This document shows, one piece after another, positions 45,038-54,150 of a stretch of DNA of 64,000 bases. Location: NCBI RefSeq assembly GCF_022012415.1, contig NZ_JAKLTR010000015.1, positions 62,001 to 126,000 of the forward strand. Direction: 5' to 3'. Each line of letters starts with the position of its first letter. Positions within the stretch are counted from its first letter, which is position 1. The notes under the pieces are model-generated. The model saw nothing but the letters and a program-made list of their open reading frames with translations. It had not been told where the DNA came from and did not search any database. The stretch comes from Terrimonas ginsenosidimutans. Lineage in GTDB: Bacteria > Bacteroidota > Bacteroidia > Chitinophagales > Chitinophagaceae. A program made the position numbers and the translations under genes.

Positions 45038-45877
45038 ATGAAAAAATACCTTATTCTCCTCTCCTTTTTCTTCTCTGTTCAATCCTTTGGCCAGTTCTAC
45101 TACAAAGATCTTGTAGATGCTGTGGCGAACACAGAGAAAATGAAAGTGTATCTGGCGAATAAAGTATCGACAGTGACGGCTACAGGATTTGACGCCCGTG
45201 GCGCCAAATCGCCCGACTATTACGAACTACAGGAAGTATTCCCGGGCAAAAGCCTCCTGAAAGTGAGCACCCGCAATGGTCAGTCTGTTGTACGCATATA
45301 TTACCGTTTTGATCCGGAAGGGCGGCTTGCGTCTATTTCGGATTCCACCAACGGCATAAAAAGCCGTACCAGCTACCAGTATACCGGCAATAACCTCACT
45401 TCTGTCAAAACAGAATCAAGAGATTCTTTGAACGACTTCACTTCCGTGGAAGAACATGTTTGGATATACAATACAGCGGGCAAACCGGAAAAAATGTTCA
45501 AGATCGTTAACAGGAAAGACAGTACAGAATACAGCTTTTCGATTGACGAAAAGGGAAATGTAACGGACGAACAGCTTGTCAAACGCGGCGTCAAAGTAGG
45601 CGACCCCGTGTATTATTATTACGATGAGGAAAACATGCTGACAGATATCGCACGCTACAGCAAACGCGCGAAGAAAATCCTTCCGGATTTTATGTTTGAG
45701 TATGACGAACAGAACAGAGTAATTCAAAAGATCACCACACTCTCCACGCTACGCCCGGACTATCTCACATGGCGTTATATTTTCAATGAAAAAGGCTTGA
45801 AAACAAAAGAGGCTTTATTTAACAAACAAAAAGAACTGACAGGGAAAATCGAGTACACATACAATTTTCAGCCTTGA
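45038..45877 (+). CDS. secreted YD-repeat-like protein, unknown function
   Basis: A 279-residue protein with a signal peptide (MKKYLILLSFFFSVQSFGQF). The mature part holds several short units of the form YxYDxxGRLxxI (YYRFDPEGRLASISDS, SFSIDEKGNVTDEQLV, FMFEYDEQNRVIQKI, YIFNEKGLKTKEAL), similar to the YD/RHS strand pattern and common in stand-alone Bacteroidota proteins. There is no toxin domain. Probably periplasmic or exported. Function unknown. Confidence 0.78.
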   Translation: MKKYLILLSFFFSVQSFGQFYYKDLVDAVANTEKMKVYLANKVSTVTATGFDARGAKSPDYYELQEVFPGKSLLKVSTRNGQSVVRIYYRFDPEGRLASISDSTNGIKSRTSYQYTGNNLTSVKTESRDSLNDFTSVEEHVWIYNTAGKPEKMFKIVNRKDSTEYSFSIDEKGNVTDEQLVKRGVKVGDPVYYYYDEENMLTDIARYSKRAKKILPDFMFEYDEQNRVIQKITTLSTLRPDYLTWRYIFNEKGLKTKEALFNKQKELTGKIEYTYNFQP

Positions 45878-45931
45878 GATCCAGCTTTTGCCTGCCTAAA
45901 ATTTAATACTCCTGCGCATAGGGGTAGATGT

Positions 45932-45956
45932 ATGCACTCTTGTAAATAGAGTGCAT
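45932..45956. other. 9-bp palindromic hairpin upstream of TonB receptor
   Basis: ATGCACTCT / AGAGTGCAT with a 7-base loop, 55 bases after the preceding stop and about 90 bases before the receptor promoter. No U run, so it could be an operator rather than a terminator. Confidence 0.5.
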
Positions 45957-46042
45957 GCAACGGCAATCATCCTTCCGAACCGGTGATACAGCCGTTCATG
46001 CATTTTAACATATTTAACAAGTATTAGCGCAATGCACGCAAA

Positions 46043-46050
46043 TATCTTTG
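46043..46050 (+). promoter_or_regulatory. -7 promoter element of the TonB receptor gene
   Basis: TATCTTTG, 32 bases upstream of the ATG at 46082. It makes the in-frame ATG at 46058 too close to the transcription start. Confidence 0.7.
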
Positions 46051-46081
46051 CGGCGCTATGAATCATGTAACCACAACCTAT

Positions 46082-48409
46082 ATGCAAAAATTCTCACTGG
46101 CCGTCTTATTCTTTTTATGCGCAACAGCATTAAGCGCACAGAAATTCACACTTAGCGGCACAATCAAATCAAAAGCAAAAGGAGAAACGCTGATCGGGGC
46201 AAGCGTTCGCGCAGTCAATGGCGAACAGACGATCAACGGAACTGTCAGCAATGAGTATGGATTCTATTCCATCACGCTCGAAAAAGGCAGCTACTCTATT
46301 GAATTCAGCGCTGTCGGCCTGCAAAACCAGTTAAAAGACATCACACTCGACAAAGACGTTACGCTGAATATCCAATTAGACGATGAAGTAAAAAATCTGG
46401 AAGGTGTGGTTGTTACCGCACAATCCCGCGGACGCAGTATCAGCAGTCCGCAAATGGGCATCGAAAGAGTGTCAACAAAAGAGATCAAGAACATCCCTGT
46501 TCTGTTTGGGGAACGTGACATCTTAAAGACCATCCAGCTGCTGCCCGGCATCAAATCAGCAGGTGATGGGAACAGCGGCTTCTTTGTCCGCGGTGGCGCC
46601 GGTGACCAGAATCTCATCCTCCTGGATGAAGCCCCGGTATACAACGCCTCTCACCTGCTCGGCTTCTTCTCTACCTTCAACTCTGATGCCATCAAAGACA
46701 TCACGGTGTATAAGGGAGGAATGCCCGCGCAATACGGAGGAAGACTCGCTTCCGTGCTGGATATAAAAATGAACGATGGCAACAACCAGGATTACAATGT
46801 GAGCGGAGGTCTTGGCCTCATCTCTGCCAAACTGAATGTGGAAGGTCCGATCCAGAAAGACAAATCATCCTTTCTCGTTACAGGGAGAAGAACCTATGTG
46901 GATGCATTTCTGAAACTTTCCAGCGACTCCGCCGTAAACAGCAATACGCTTTACTTCTATGACCTGAATGCAAAGCTCAATTATCAGCTCGGCGAAAAAG
47001 ACCGTTTGTATCTCTCCGGCTATTTTGGTAAAGATGTATTGGGTGTTGGAGAAACATTTGGTATCGACTGGGGTAATGCAACCGGCACACTACGCTGGAA
47101 CCATATTTACAGCAGCAAGCTGTTCAGCAACACCTCCATGATCTTTAGCAATTATAACTACAAGATCTCTATCCGCAGTGGCGGGGACGACTTTGATATT
47201 CTTTCAAAGATCCAGGACTGGAACCTGAAGCAGGAATATCAATGGTATGCGGGCCCGCGTCATAACCTCCGTTTTGGATTTAATACCATTTATCATACCA
47301 TCACTCCGGGTGAGATCAAAGCCTATCAATCCCAAAGCGTGAATGATGCTGCTTTGCAGAAAAGATTTTCCTGGGAAAATGCCGCCTTCATCAGCGATAC
47401 CTGGAAAGCTTCCGATAAGCTGAACCTGACCTATGGCCTCCGCGCTTCTTCCTTCAGCATCCTCGGTAAAGGAGACTTCTATAATATCGATGCAGATGGG
47501 AAAGTAACCGACACGATGAGCTATGAAAAAGGAGATTTTGTGAAGACCTATGTAAACCTTGAACCAAGGATTGCTGCCAGTTACAGCTTCAATACACAAA
47601 CATCACTGAAAGCTTCTTATGTACGCAACGTGCAGAATATGCATCTCGTGTCAAATTCCACTTCATCTAATCCAACAGATAAATGGATTGCAAATACCAA
47701 CCTGATCAAACCGGAAATAGCTGACCAGGTATCACTGGGGTACTACCGCAACCTGTTCAACAACCAGTTTGAACTCAGTGTCGAAACCTATTATAAATGG
47801 ATGCAGAACCAGATAGACTACCGTGATGGCGCAGACATCTTCGCCAACAGCGATGCGATCGAATCTGAGCTGTTATTCGGTAAAGGCCGCGCTTATGGCC
47901 TGGAATTACATCTGAAGAAAAAAGCCGGCAAATTTACCGGTTGGGTGAGCTATACCTTATCAAAAACAGAAAGACAGATCGACGGGATCAATAACAATCA
48001 ATGGTACAATGCCCGCCAGGACCGTACGCATGACGTTTCCCTCGTCGGCTCCTATCAGCTCAACCGTAAATGGACATTCTCCGCAGCCTGGGTTTATTAT
48101 ACGGGTGATGCGGTTACTTTCCCTGCGGGAAAATACAGCATCGATGGAAATACGGTTTATTATTATACGGAAAGAAATGGCTACAGAATGCCGGATTACC
48201 ACCGTCTTGACCTGGGAGCAACCTGCATTCTGAAACAGAAAAAGCGCTGGTCCTCGGAACTCACCTTCAGCCTTTACAACGCTTATGGACGGGAGAATGC
48301 TTACACGATCAACTTCCGGGATAACGCCGATGACCCTAACAAGACTGAAGCCGTGCGTTATGCTCTTTTCAAATTCATCCCTTCTGTTTCTTACAACTTT
48401 AAATTCTGA
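46082..48409 (+). CDS. TonB-dependent receptor with CarboxypepD_reg-like domain
   Basis: About 775 residues from the ATG at 46082, which starts a good signal peptide (MQKFSLAVLFFLCATALSAQ). A CarboxypepD_reg-like domain follows (KFTLSGTIKSKAKGETLIGA onward), then the TonB plug (GVVVTAQSRGRSISSPQMGI, NSGFFVRGGAGDQNLILLDE) and a barrel ending in SVSYNFKF. It imports an unknown ligand. The DUF4249 lipoprotein gene starts six bases after its stop; this pair is common in Bacteroidota and suggests a SusD-like partner role for the lipoprotein. Confidence 0.94.
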   Translation: MQKFSLAVLFFLCATALSAQKFTLSGTIKSKAKGETLIGASVRAVNGEQTINGTVSNEYGFYSITLEKGSYSIEFSAVGLQNQLKDITLDKDVTLNIQLDDEVKNLEGVVVTAQSRGRSISSPQMGIERVSTKEIKNIPVLFGERDILKTIQLLPGIKSAGDGNSGFFVRGGAGDQNLILLDEAPVYNASHLLGFFSTFNSDAIKDITVYKGGMPAQYGGRLASVLDIKMNDGNNQDYNVSGGLGLISAKLNVEGPIQKDKSSFLVTGRRTYVDAFLKLSSDSAVNSNTLYFYDLNAKLNYQLGEKDRLYLSGYFGKDVLGVGETFGIDWGNATGTLRWNHIYSSKLFSNTSMIFSNYNYKISIRSGGDDFDILSKIQDWNLKQEYQWYAGPRHNLRFGFNTIYHTITPGEIKAYQSQSVNDAALQKRFSWENAAFISDTWKASDKLNLTYGLRASSFSILGKGDFYNIDADGKVTDTMSYEKGDFVKTYVNLEPRIAASYSFNTQTSLKASYVRNVQNMHLVSNSTSSNPTDKWIANTNLIKPEIADQVSLGYYRNLFNNQFELSVETYYKWMQNQIDYRDGADIFANSDAIESELLFGKGRAYGLELHLKKKAGKFTGWVSYTLSKTERQIDGINNNQWYNARQDRTHDVSLVGSYQLNRKWTFSAAWVYYTGDAVTFPAGKYSIDGNTVYYYTERNGYRMPDYHRLDLGATCILKQKKRWSSELTFSLYNAYGRENAYTINFRDNADDPNKTEAVRYALFKFIPSVSYNFKF

Positions 48410-48415
48410 TCTTTT

Positions 48416-49246
48416 ATGACAACGGGTAAACTGATATATAAACCGGCATTCAATGCGATCATAGCTGTATCAGCTACGATCTTCCTGACCTCCTGTGAAA
48501 AAGTGATCGATCTGAACCTGAACAGTTCAGAGAAACGATACGTCGTAGAAGGTATCATTACCGATCAAACGGGTGCGCGTGTTACGCTCAGCCAGACAAA
48601 AGACTTTGATGAAGACAATAGCCTGGCCGGAGTAAGCGGAGCAACAGTTGAAATGAGCGAAGCCGGCGGGGCTGTCACGACATTGACTGAATCATCCCCC
48701 GGGATCTATACCGCGCCGGGAATGAATGGAACAAGCGGTAAAACATACTCTCTCAGTGTAAGGGTGAACGGGCAAACTTTTACAGCTGTATCAACCATGC
48801 CGCAGCTTGTTAACTTCGATACCCTGTATGTAACGGATGAATTCCTTTTCGGCGAAAACAGAAGAACTGCCAATACCGAGTACCAGGATCCTCCGGGCCG
48901 CGGACAGTATTACCGCTTTGTTCAATACATCAATGGTAAAAAAGAACCCACGATCTTTTATCAAAGCGACGAATACACTGATGGAAACTATGTCAACAAC
49001 AAACTCTTCTACTTTCCTGAAGATGATGACAACGAAGATCAGAAGATCAAAACGGGTGATCAGCTACGCATAGATATGTTTTGCATTGACGCAAATGTTT
49101 ACAAATATTGGTTCAGCCTCGACCGTAGTGCCACAGGTGAAAGCGGACAGGCGACACCTGCCAACCCGGTGACCAACCTGAAAGGCGGTGCTCTCGGTTA
49201 CTTCAGCGCGCAAACCACACAAACTAAAACGATCACCGTTCCCTGA
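48416..49246 (+). CDS. DUF4249 lipoprotein, partner of TonB receptor
   Basis: A 276-residue protein with a signal peptide and lipobox (ATIFLTSC), then the DUF4249 opening EKVIDLNLNSSEKRYVVEGI and VTLSQTKDFDEDN. It is probably anchored at the outer membrane and acts with the receptor encoded immediately upstream. The ending, near AQTTQTKTITVP, is as expected for the family. Function at molecular level unknown. Confidence 0.92.
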   Translation: MTTGKLIYKPAFNAIIAVSATIFLTSCEKVIDLNLNSSEKRYVVEGIITDQTGARVTLSQTKDFDEDNSLAGVSGATVEMSEAGGAVTTLTESSPGIYTAPGMNGTSGKTYSLSVRVNGQTFTAVSTMPQLVNFDTLYVTDEFLFGENRRTANTEYQDPPGRGQYYRFVQYINGKKEPTIFYQSDEYTDGNYVNNKLFYFPEDDDNEDQKIKTGDQLRIDMFCIDANVYKYWFSLDRSATGESGQATPANPVTNLKGGALGYFSAQTTQTKTITVP

Positions 49247-49284
49247 GCCGGAAACATTATAACAATAAACGTCTCTCAAAAAGA

Positions 49285-49317
49285 AACCGGTCCCCGCATT
49301 ACTGCGCAGGACCGGTT
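49285..49317. terminator. hairpin after the DUF4249 gene
   Basis: A 9-bp stem AACCGGTCC / GGACCGGTT (49285-49293 and 49309-49317). U tract is weak. Ends the receptor operon. Confidence 0.65.
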
Positions 49318-49548
49318 ACTGATTTATATAGAAGGGAGTATTTTAGTGGCCCGATCCAGAGCTTCCGGTTCCCTATCCCGGAGGTTCGTTGAAGGACGGC
49401 CGAATACTTTTATTCAAATCAGGTGCCATGTCAGAAATACGCTGATTTCCGGCAGGTGACCAGTATTGTTGTTGCTGAAATTCCTCACTTGATTATTTTA
49501 GCGTGAAAAAAATACTCAGGAGCATACAGGAGAGTTTCAATAATGCAC
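49318..49548. other. intergenic region between convergent operons
   Basis: No supported gene or repeat. It separates the DUF4249 terminator from the kinase terminator. Confidence 0.4.
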
Positions 49549-49577
49549 AAAAAAACCTGCGACGGCGTTGTGCAGGT
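49549..49577 (-). terminator. terminator of the PAS kinase operon
   Basis: Stem ACCTGC / GCAGGT (49555-49560 and 49572-49577) followed on the minus strand by six U residues (49554-49549). Confidence 0.75.
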
Positions 49578-49604
49578 CTTCAACATAAACTTCTCAATTC
49601 CGGG

Positions 49605-50666
49605 TCAGTCTTTCGGCAGTTCAATAGAAAATACAGAACCGCTGACTTCGTCAGAAACAAACCAGACTTTTCCATCGAGCAATTCAACAAGTGCTTTTAC
49701 GATAGAAAGGCCGAGGCCGGTGGAAAACTCGCTTTTCAACCCTTCGCGCCGCGCGCGCGTGCGTTTGTCAAACAAGTGGGGTTGCAAGGCCAGCGGAACG
49801 CCGATGCCGTTATCCTTTACATGCACCTGGAAGGTGTCAGCTGTTTCATTTACAATGATGTCAATCTCTCCATTTTCCGGCGTGAACTTAATTGAATTGG
49901 AAACCAGGTTGTGAATGATCTGAAAAAACTTCACACTATCCGTATTGATATTCAGCGTTTGCAGATCTGTGATCAGGCGGAAACGCTTGTCTTTATTGGT
50001 AGCGATGAGTTTATCCAGCGTCACAACGATCCTTTCCAGTACATCAAACCGCGTTTTCTTTACATAGATCTTTTCAGACTCCAGGTGCTCTTCTTTCAGA
50101 AAGTCATTGATGATATCAATACATTGCTGGGTGTTATCCTGTATGTATTGCAATTGCTTCCTGATCTCCTCACCGTTTTCACCGGTATAGGTATTTTGCA
50201 TCCAGTGGATGATATTCTTGGAAAGGTGAAGTGGTCCGGCGAGATTATGGCTCATCATATCCAGCATGGTATCTTTCTTGGCGCCATAGTTCACGATAAA
50301 GTCTTCATGCTCCTTATTCCGGGTAATATCTTTCAGAAAACCGGAGATCATACCGGTTTCTGTCGACAAATAAGAGTTCAGGCAAAGATGCTTTATAGAG
50401 AGATCGGGGAATTTAAGCCGGAATTCCACTTCAAGATGCGATTGTTTCAGCAGTTCCTGATAGCAATGCAGCAGGTATTTGCTATCCTCCGCATAAAAAA
50501 AGGGAATGATCAGTCGCGGATTTTCCATAAGCCCCGGTACAGTAACACCAAAGATCTCCGCAAATGGGCCGTTCACGTATGCGAAAGATTCTTTTTTGCC
50601 ATCAAAGATAAAAACGCCTTCCCGGGAGAGTTCTCCGATCTGCGGGATTGTGTGCTGCCTGATCAT
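49605..50666 (-). CDS. PAS-domain sensor histidine kinase
   Basis: A 353-residue cytoplasmic kinase. A PAS domain (about 10-130; GVFIFDGKKESFAYVNGPFA) precedes a DHp domain with the His in MMSHNLAGPLHLSKNII, then ATP-binding motifs: N-box IIHNLVSNSIKFTPENG, DNGIGV, and STGLGLSIVKAL. No membrane segment. It starts four bases after the response-regulator stop, so they are co-transcribed and likely a cognate pair. Confidence 0.93.
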   Translation of the reverse strand: MIRQHTIPQIGELSREGVFIFDGKKESFAYVNGPFAEIFGVTVPGLMENPRLIIPFFYAEDSKYLLHCYQELLKQSHLEVEFRLKFPDLSIKHLCLNSYLSTETGMISGFLKDITRNKEHEDFIVNYGAKKDTMLDMMSHNLAGPLHLSKNIIHWMQNTYTGENGEEIRKQLQYIQDNTQQCIDIINDFLKEEHLESEKIYVKKTRFDVLERIVVTLDKLIATNKDKRFRLITDLQTLNINTDSVKFFQIIHNLVSNSIKFTPENGEIDIIVNETADTFQVHVKDNGIGVPLALQPHLFDKRTRARREGLKSEFSTGLGLSIVKALVELLDGKVWFVSDEVSGSVFSIELPKD

Positions 50667-50670
50667 GTTC

Positions 50671-51348
50671 CTAACGCTTTAGAAAACCCCTGGCGGAAGC
50701 AAAAGCGATAAGCTCGGCTGTGTTTTTTACGCGCGCCTTATCGACCATGTTCTTACGGTGAGATTCCACTGTTTTTTCCGTGATAAAAAGCTCCTGTGCA
50801 ATATTCTTGGTGGAGAAGCCTCTGGCAAGAAGATCAAGTACATCCTTTTCACGCTGTGAAAAAAAGTCTTTTTCTCCCCGCAGTGTATCTACAATACCTT
50901 CCAGGAATTCATTAATGTTTTTTAATTTCTTGGAGGTTTCTTTACAAATATACTTTTTCCCGGAATGAACAGATTTAATGGCCTCAATTAATTCTTCATA
51001 ACCAGCTTTCTTTGAAACAAACCCCATTGCTCCGTTATTCATGATCCGGGCAACCCGGTCAGCATCATAATAAACGGAGTGGGCGACGATCTTTATTCCC
51101 GGGTAATTTTGATGAACATACTCACAAACGCCAAAACCATCAAGCGTGGAATGCTCCTCCATACCATCGAGGTAGATATCCAGTAATAATACATCGATAT
51201 CTGCGCCGGGAAGTTTCTCGATCAGCTCCTCCCCCTTCCTGGCCTCCCCCACGACTACGATCCCGGGATCCTGAGTCAGGAGAAACTTGATACCATCGCG
51301 CATGATCTTATAATCTTCCAAATGAAATACCTTAATCCTGTCGTCCAT
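50671..51348 (-). CDS. NarL/LuxR-type response regulator
   Basis: A 225-residue protein. Receiver domain: acidic pair E11-D12 and phosphoacceptor D57 in VLLLDIYLDG, with VSKKAGYEELIEAI near the end. The C-terminal LuxR-type helix-turn-helix reads FFSQREKDVLDLLARGFSTK then NIAQELFITEKTVESHRKNM. First gene of the operon with the PAS kinase and divergent from another kinase at 51448. Confidence 0.94.
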   Translation of the reverse strand: MDDRIKVFHLEDYKIMRDGIKFLLTQDPGIVVVGEARKGEELIEKLPGADIDVLLLDIYLDGMEEHSTLDGFGVCEYVHQNYPGIKIVAHSVYYDADRVARIMNNGAMGFVSKKAGYEELIEAIKSVHSGKKYICKETSKKLKNINEFLEGIVDTLRGEKDFFSQREKDVLDLLARGFSTKNIAQELFITEKTVESHRKNMVDKARVKNTAELIAFASARGFLKR

Positions 51349-51414
51349 TAGCTAGTTATTTATCCGCGATAAAAATAGTGATAGCGATATGCTTTAAGAA
51401 ATACCTGACAGAAA

Positions 51415-51432
51415 ATCAGGGATTTCCCTGAT
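51415..51432. promoter_or_regulatory. 18-bp perfect palindrome in divergent region
   Basis: ATCAGGGA-TT-TCCCTGAT lies 15 bases upstream of the plus-strand kinase start and 66 bases upstream of the minus-strand response-regulator start. Its form and position fit an operator for both genes. Confidence 0.6.
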
Positions 51433-51447
51433 ATAATTAGTCCCAAA

Positions 51448-52491
51448 ATGGTTCGTAATATTGACTTACTGATGAACGAACTAACCAGAACTAATATCAG
51501 CACCGCTGCAGACAGTGCACATGTCTATAAACTGGCCTTTCAGGCTGCCGGTGCGGCAGACCTGCCTGCGGTCGATCAGATCCGTTTTGCCTGTATAATT
51601 GTCGACCTTTTCTTTCTTTCCAACACCGCTGAAGGAGATCTGATGTTCAGGATAGGTCATAATCACGATGATCAACCCGCCCTCCAGGTCCTGTTACAGG
51701 GGTCCGACCTGATCTTTGAAACGATCCTCCCTTCTCTTCCATCAACTGAAACGATCCAACGTTTTTTCCCTGCATCAACAGAACCAACTCTTCAGCTCAG
51801 ATACGAATTACTGCAACAACGCAGCCGGGATATGGAGCAATTCGCCTTCGCTGTGTCTCATGAGCTGAAAAACTCACTGACCAAACTCAAGTTGGCCGTT
51901 TCACTCCTGGAGATCGATGACGATCCTGAAAATGTACGAAAGCATTTTCAGATCATCCAACGCTCATCCGCTCAGTTAGAGCACACATTGCTGGATCTGA
52001 ATAATATCATCCAGATCAAACACAATACTCCCGTTGCAAAATATATCCGCCTCGAGGATGTATTTTCCAAAGCCTGCGAAGAGCTGGAAGAAAGAATACA
52101 GGCGTCAAACGCCAGCATTTCAACCGATTTTAGTGATGCATCCGGTCTTATGTACGTAGAAGTTTACCTGCAAAGCATTTTCAGCAACCTGCTGACAAAC
52201 GCTATCAAGTACTCAGATGCAAACAGGAGGCCAGAGATTGTGATCAAAGCCGTAAAACATCCGGGCGGGGTGCAAATAGTTTTCTCCGACAATGGCGTGG
52301 GGATAGACCTCGACCGTCATAAAAACTCGATATTCAAACCTTTCTCGCGTTTTTCCTCACATATACACGAAGGTAAAGGCCTTGGCCTCTACATCATTAA
52401 AAGCATGATCGAACGCAACAATGGAAATATTCAGATAAAGAGCAGACCAAATGAAGGGACAACCTTTTTGATAGAATTGGTGGAATACTGA
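51448..52491 (+). CDS. sensor histidine kinase without membrane segments
   Basis: A 347-residue cytoplasmic protein. The first 120 residues form an input domain I do not recognise. The DHp His is in FAVSHELKNSLTKLKLAVSL; ATP-binding motifs are FSNLLTNAIKYSDANR, FSDNGVGIDLDRH and GKGLGLYIIKSMIERNNGN. It is divergent from the response regulator/PAS kinase operon and shares the palindrome between them, so the three genes may form one signalling unit with two kinases (inference). Confidence 0.9.
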   Translation: MVRNIDLLMNELTRTNISTAADSAHVYKLAFQAAGAADLPAVDQIRFACIIVDLFFLSNTAEGDLMFRIGHNHDDQPALQVLLQGSDLIFETILPSLPSTETIQRFFPASTEPTLQLRYELLQQRSRDMEQFAFAVSHELKNSLTKLKLAVSLLEIDDDPENVRKHFQIIQRSSAQLEHTLLDLNNIIQIKHNTPVAKYIRLEDVFSKACEELEERIQASNASISTDFSDASGLMYVEVYLQSIFSNLLTNAIKYSDANRRPEIVIKAVKHPGGVQIVFSDNGVGIDLDRHKNSIFKPFSRFSSHIHEGKGLGLYIIKSMIERNNGNIQIKSRPNEGTTFLIELVEY

Positions 52492-52665
52492 TGGAAGAAA
52501 TAATGGCCGGCTCCATCAACCAGTATTACCAACAACTAATGCGGAAGAAGCTTTAGCAGAAGAGGCAAATCATGAAACATTAATTCCCCCCTGAATATCC
52601 CTCAGAATGAAGCTCCCTTTTCTCCTGTTCCGCCTGGCTAATATTTTTAGTATCTTACACCCTTA

Positions 52666-53886
52666 ATGGCACAATTCGATCATCTAAAACATTTGCTGGA
52701 AACAATCAGGACGATTGGGTTCTGGGACAGGCTTTTTCACTGGAAAAAAGTGAGGGATCAGCTCGTGTTGGCGGACAGGGATCTTTATTCCAACGAAACA
52801 GTCGTGAAAGAACAGGAAAAGAAACTGATCCTTGCGCAGCAGGCGGCACAATTGCAAAAGCAGGAGAACCAGACGCTGGGAGCAAGAAAAGATGAACTTG
52901 TTTCCGAAGTAGCGCACTGGAAAGAAAGTTTTTTCTCTTTACAGCGCGAAATGGAACAGGTTAAGCAGCAACATAACACCCTTCTTGCTGCTGAAGAGAT
53001 CAGGCAGCATGAACATGGCAAAGCCATTCAGTCGCTGACGCAGATCGAAACAAGGATCCGGAATGAACGTCTCTCTGAGTTGGAAGTACAGCAACAGACG
53101 GCGATAGATAAGCTGCGCTTGTTGAAAGAAAGCTGGAACCAGCATGAGCAGCGGGTGAGATCTGCGATCAAAACCGTCTGCCAGCGTCATACGATAGACT
53201 ATATAGACAAACCTCCTTTTCGCGGTATACCAGACAATACGATTTCTATTTGCAATGAGTTTGTGATCATTGATGCGAAAAGCCCTGCAGGTGAAGATCC
53301 GGGTAATTTCCCGTCTTACCTGAAGGATCAGGCAGAGAAGGCGATCAAATACGCCAAACAGTCCGGCGTAAGATCTGATATTTATTTTGCGGTTCCCTCT
53401 GCGTCGCTTGACAGCCTGACGCAATTCGTACACCGTTTTGCCGATCATACTGTATATATCATATCGACAGACACCATCGAACCAGTGCTACTCCATCTCC
53501 GCAAGATCGAAGAATATGAATTTGCACAGGAGCTGACTCCGGAAGACCGCAATACGATCTGCAGTATGCTTGGCAGATTTGCGCATCTTTCAAAAAGAAG
53601 AATACAGGTGGACAGTTTTTTTGCCCGCCAATTCATCCAGCTTGCATATAAAGCAGAGGCGGAACTGCCGCCAGAGATCCTCGCAGCGGTGATCGAATTT
53701 GAAAAATCAGAGAAACTTAATCCGCCGCAGGAAAAGCGGCATAAGTCAATTCCCCTAACGGAGATCGAGAAAGAAGTCCACCAGGTACGCCAGGAAGCAG
53801 ACAGCCGCGGCATCTGGATGCAGGAGGATCAGCTGGGTGATAAGTTGAGCGATCTTCCATTATACAAAGACAACAATCCGCTGTAG
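52666..53886 (+). CDS. coiled-coil protein with RmuC-like PD-(D/E)XK nuclease core
   Basis: A 406-residue protein. Residues about 30-170 are a long Gln/Glu/Lys-rich coiled coil. The next region carries GIPDNTISICNEFVIIDAKS: D190 and the D203-A-K205 pair match the PD-(D/E)XK spacing, and the arrangement of coiled coil, strand, (D/E)xK and following helices recalls RmuC, which restrains recombination at repeats. It is not a standard RmuC. A helical C-terminal part (270-406) follows. Stand-alone gene. Nuclease activity is inferred only from the motif. Confidence 0.7.
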   Translation: MAQFDHLKHLLETIRTIGFWDRLFHWKKVRDQLVLADRDLYSNETVVKEQEKKLILAQQAAQLQKQENQTLGARKDELVSEVAHWKESFFSLQREMEQVKQQHNTLLAAEEIRQHEHGKAIQSLTQIETRIRNERLSELEVQQQTAIDKLRLLKESWNQHEQRVRSAIKTVCQRHTIDYIDKPPFRGIPDNTISICNEFVIIDAKSPAGEDPGNFPSYLKDQAEKAIKYAKQSGVRSDIYFAVPSASLDSLTQFVHRFADHTVYIISTDTIEPVLLHLRKIEEYEFAQELTPEDRNTICSMLGRFAHLSKRRIQVDSFFARQFIQLAYKAEAELPPEILAAVIEFEKSEKLNPPQEKRHKSIPLTEIEKEVHQVRQEADSRGIWMQEDQLGDKLSDLPLYKDNNPL

Positions 53887-54103
53887 AAAAGGTTTATCCT
53901 GCGCTAATGCTTACATTTCCGTCAGCCTGCTCCGCAGCCTTGATCGTCCGGGCACGGGAATTGTACAACTGTTACCTGCATTTATCAATTTTCGCAAATC
54001 TCCCGTGCCGATACCTTTGACCCGATGGTGACAAACATGTTTTAAGAAATGTGAAAAACATAAACAAACTTCATATCTGATACATGCAGGTCATTAAATC
54101 AAC
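53887..54103. other. intergenic region upstream of the oxidoreductase gene
   Basis: About 220 bases with no supported gene; the end holds the promoter at 54104. Confidence 0.4.
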
Positions 54104-54111
54104 TAACTTTG
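54104..54111 (+). promoter_or_regulatory. -7 promoter element of the NDH-2-like gene
   Basis: TAACTTTG matches TAnnTTTG and overlaps the upstream candidate start at 54109, ruling that start out. The ATG at 54151 is 40 bases downstream. Confidence 0.7.
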
Positions 54112-54150
54112 CATCGCCGGCAACGGCGCTGGCAAATTAAAGATGTTTGT

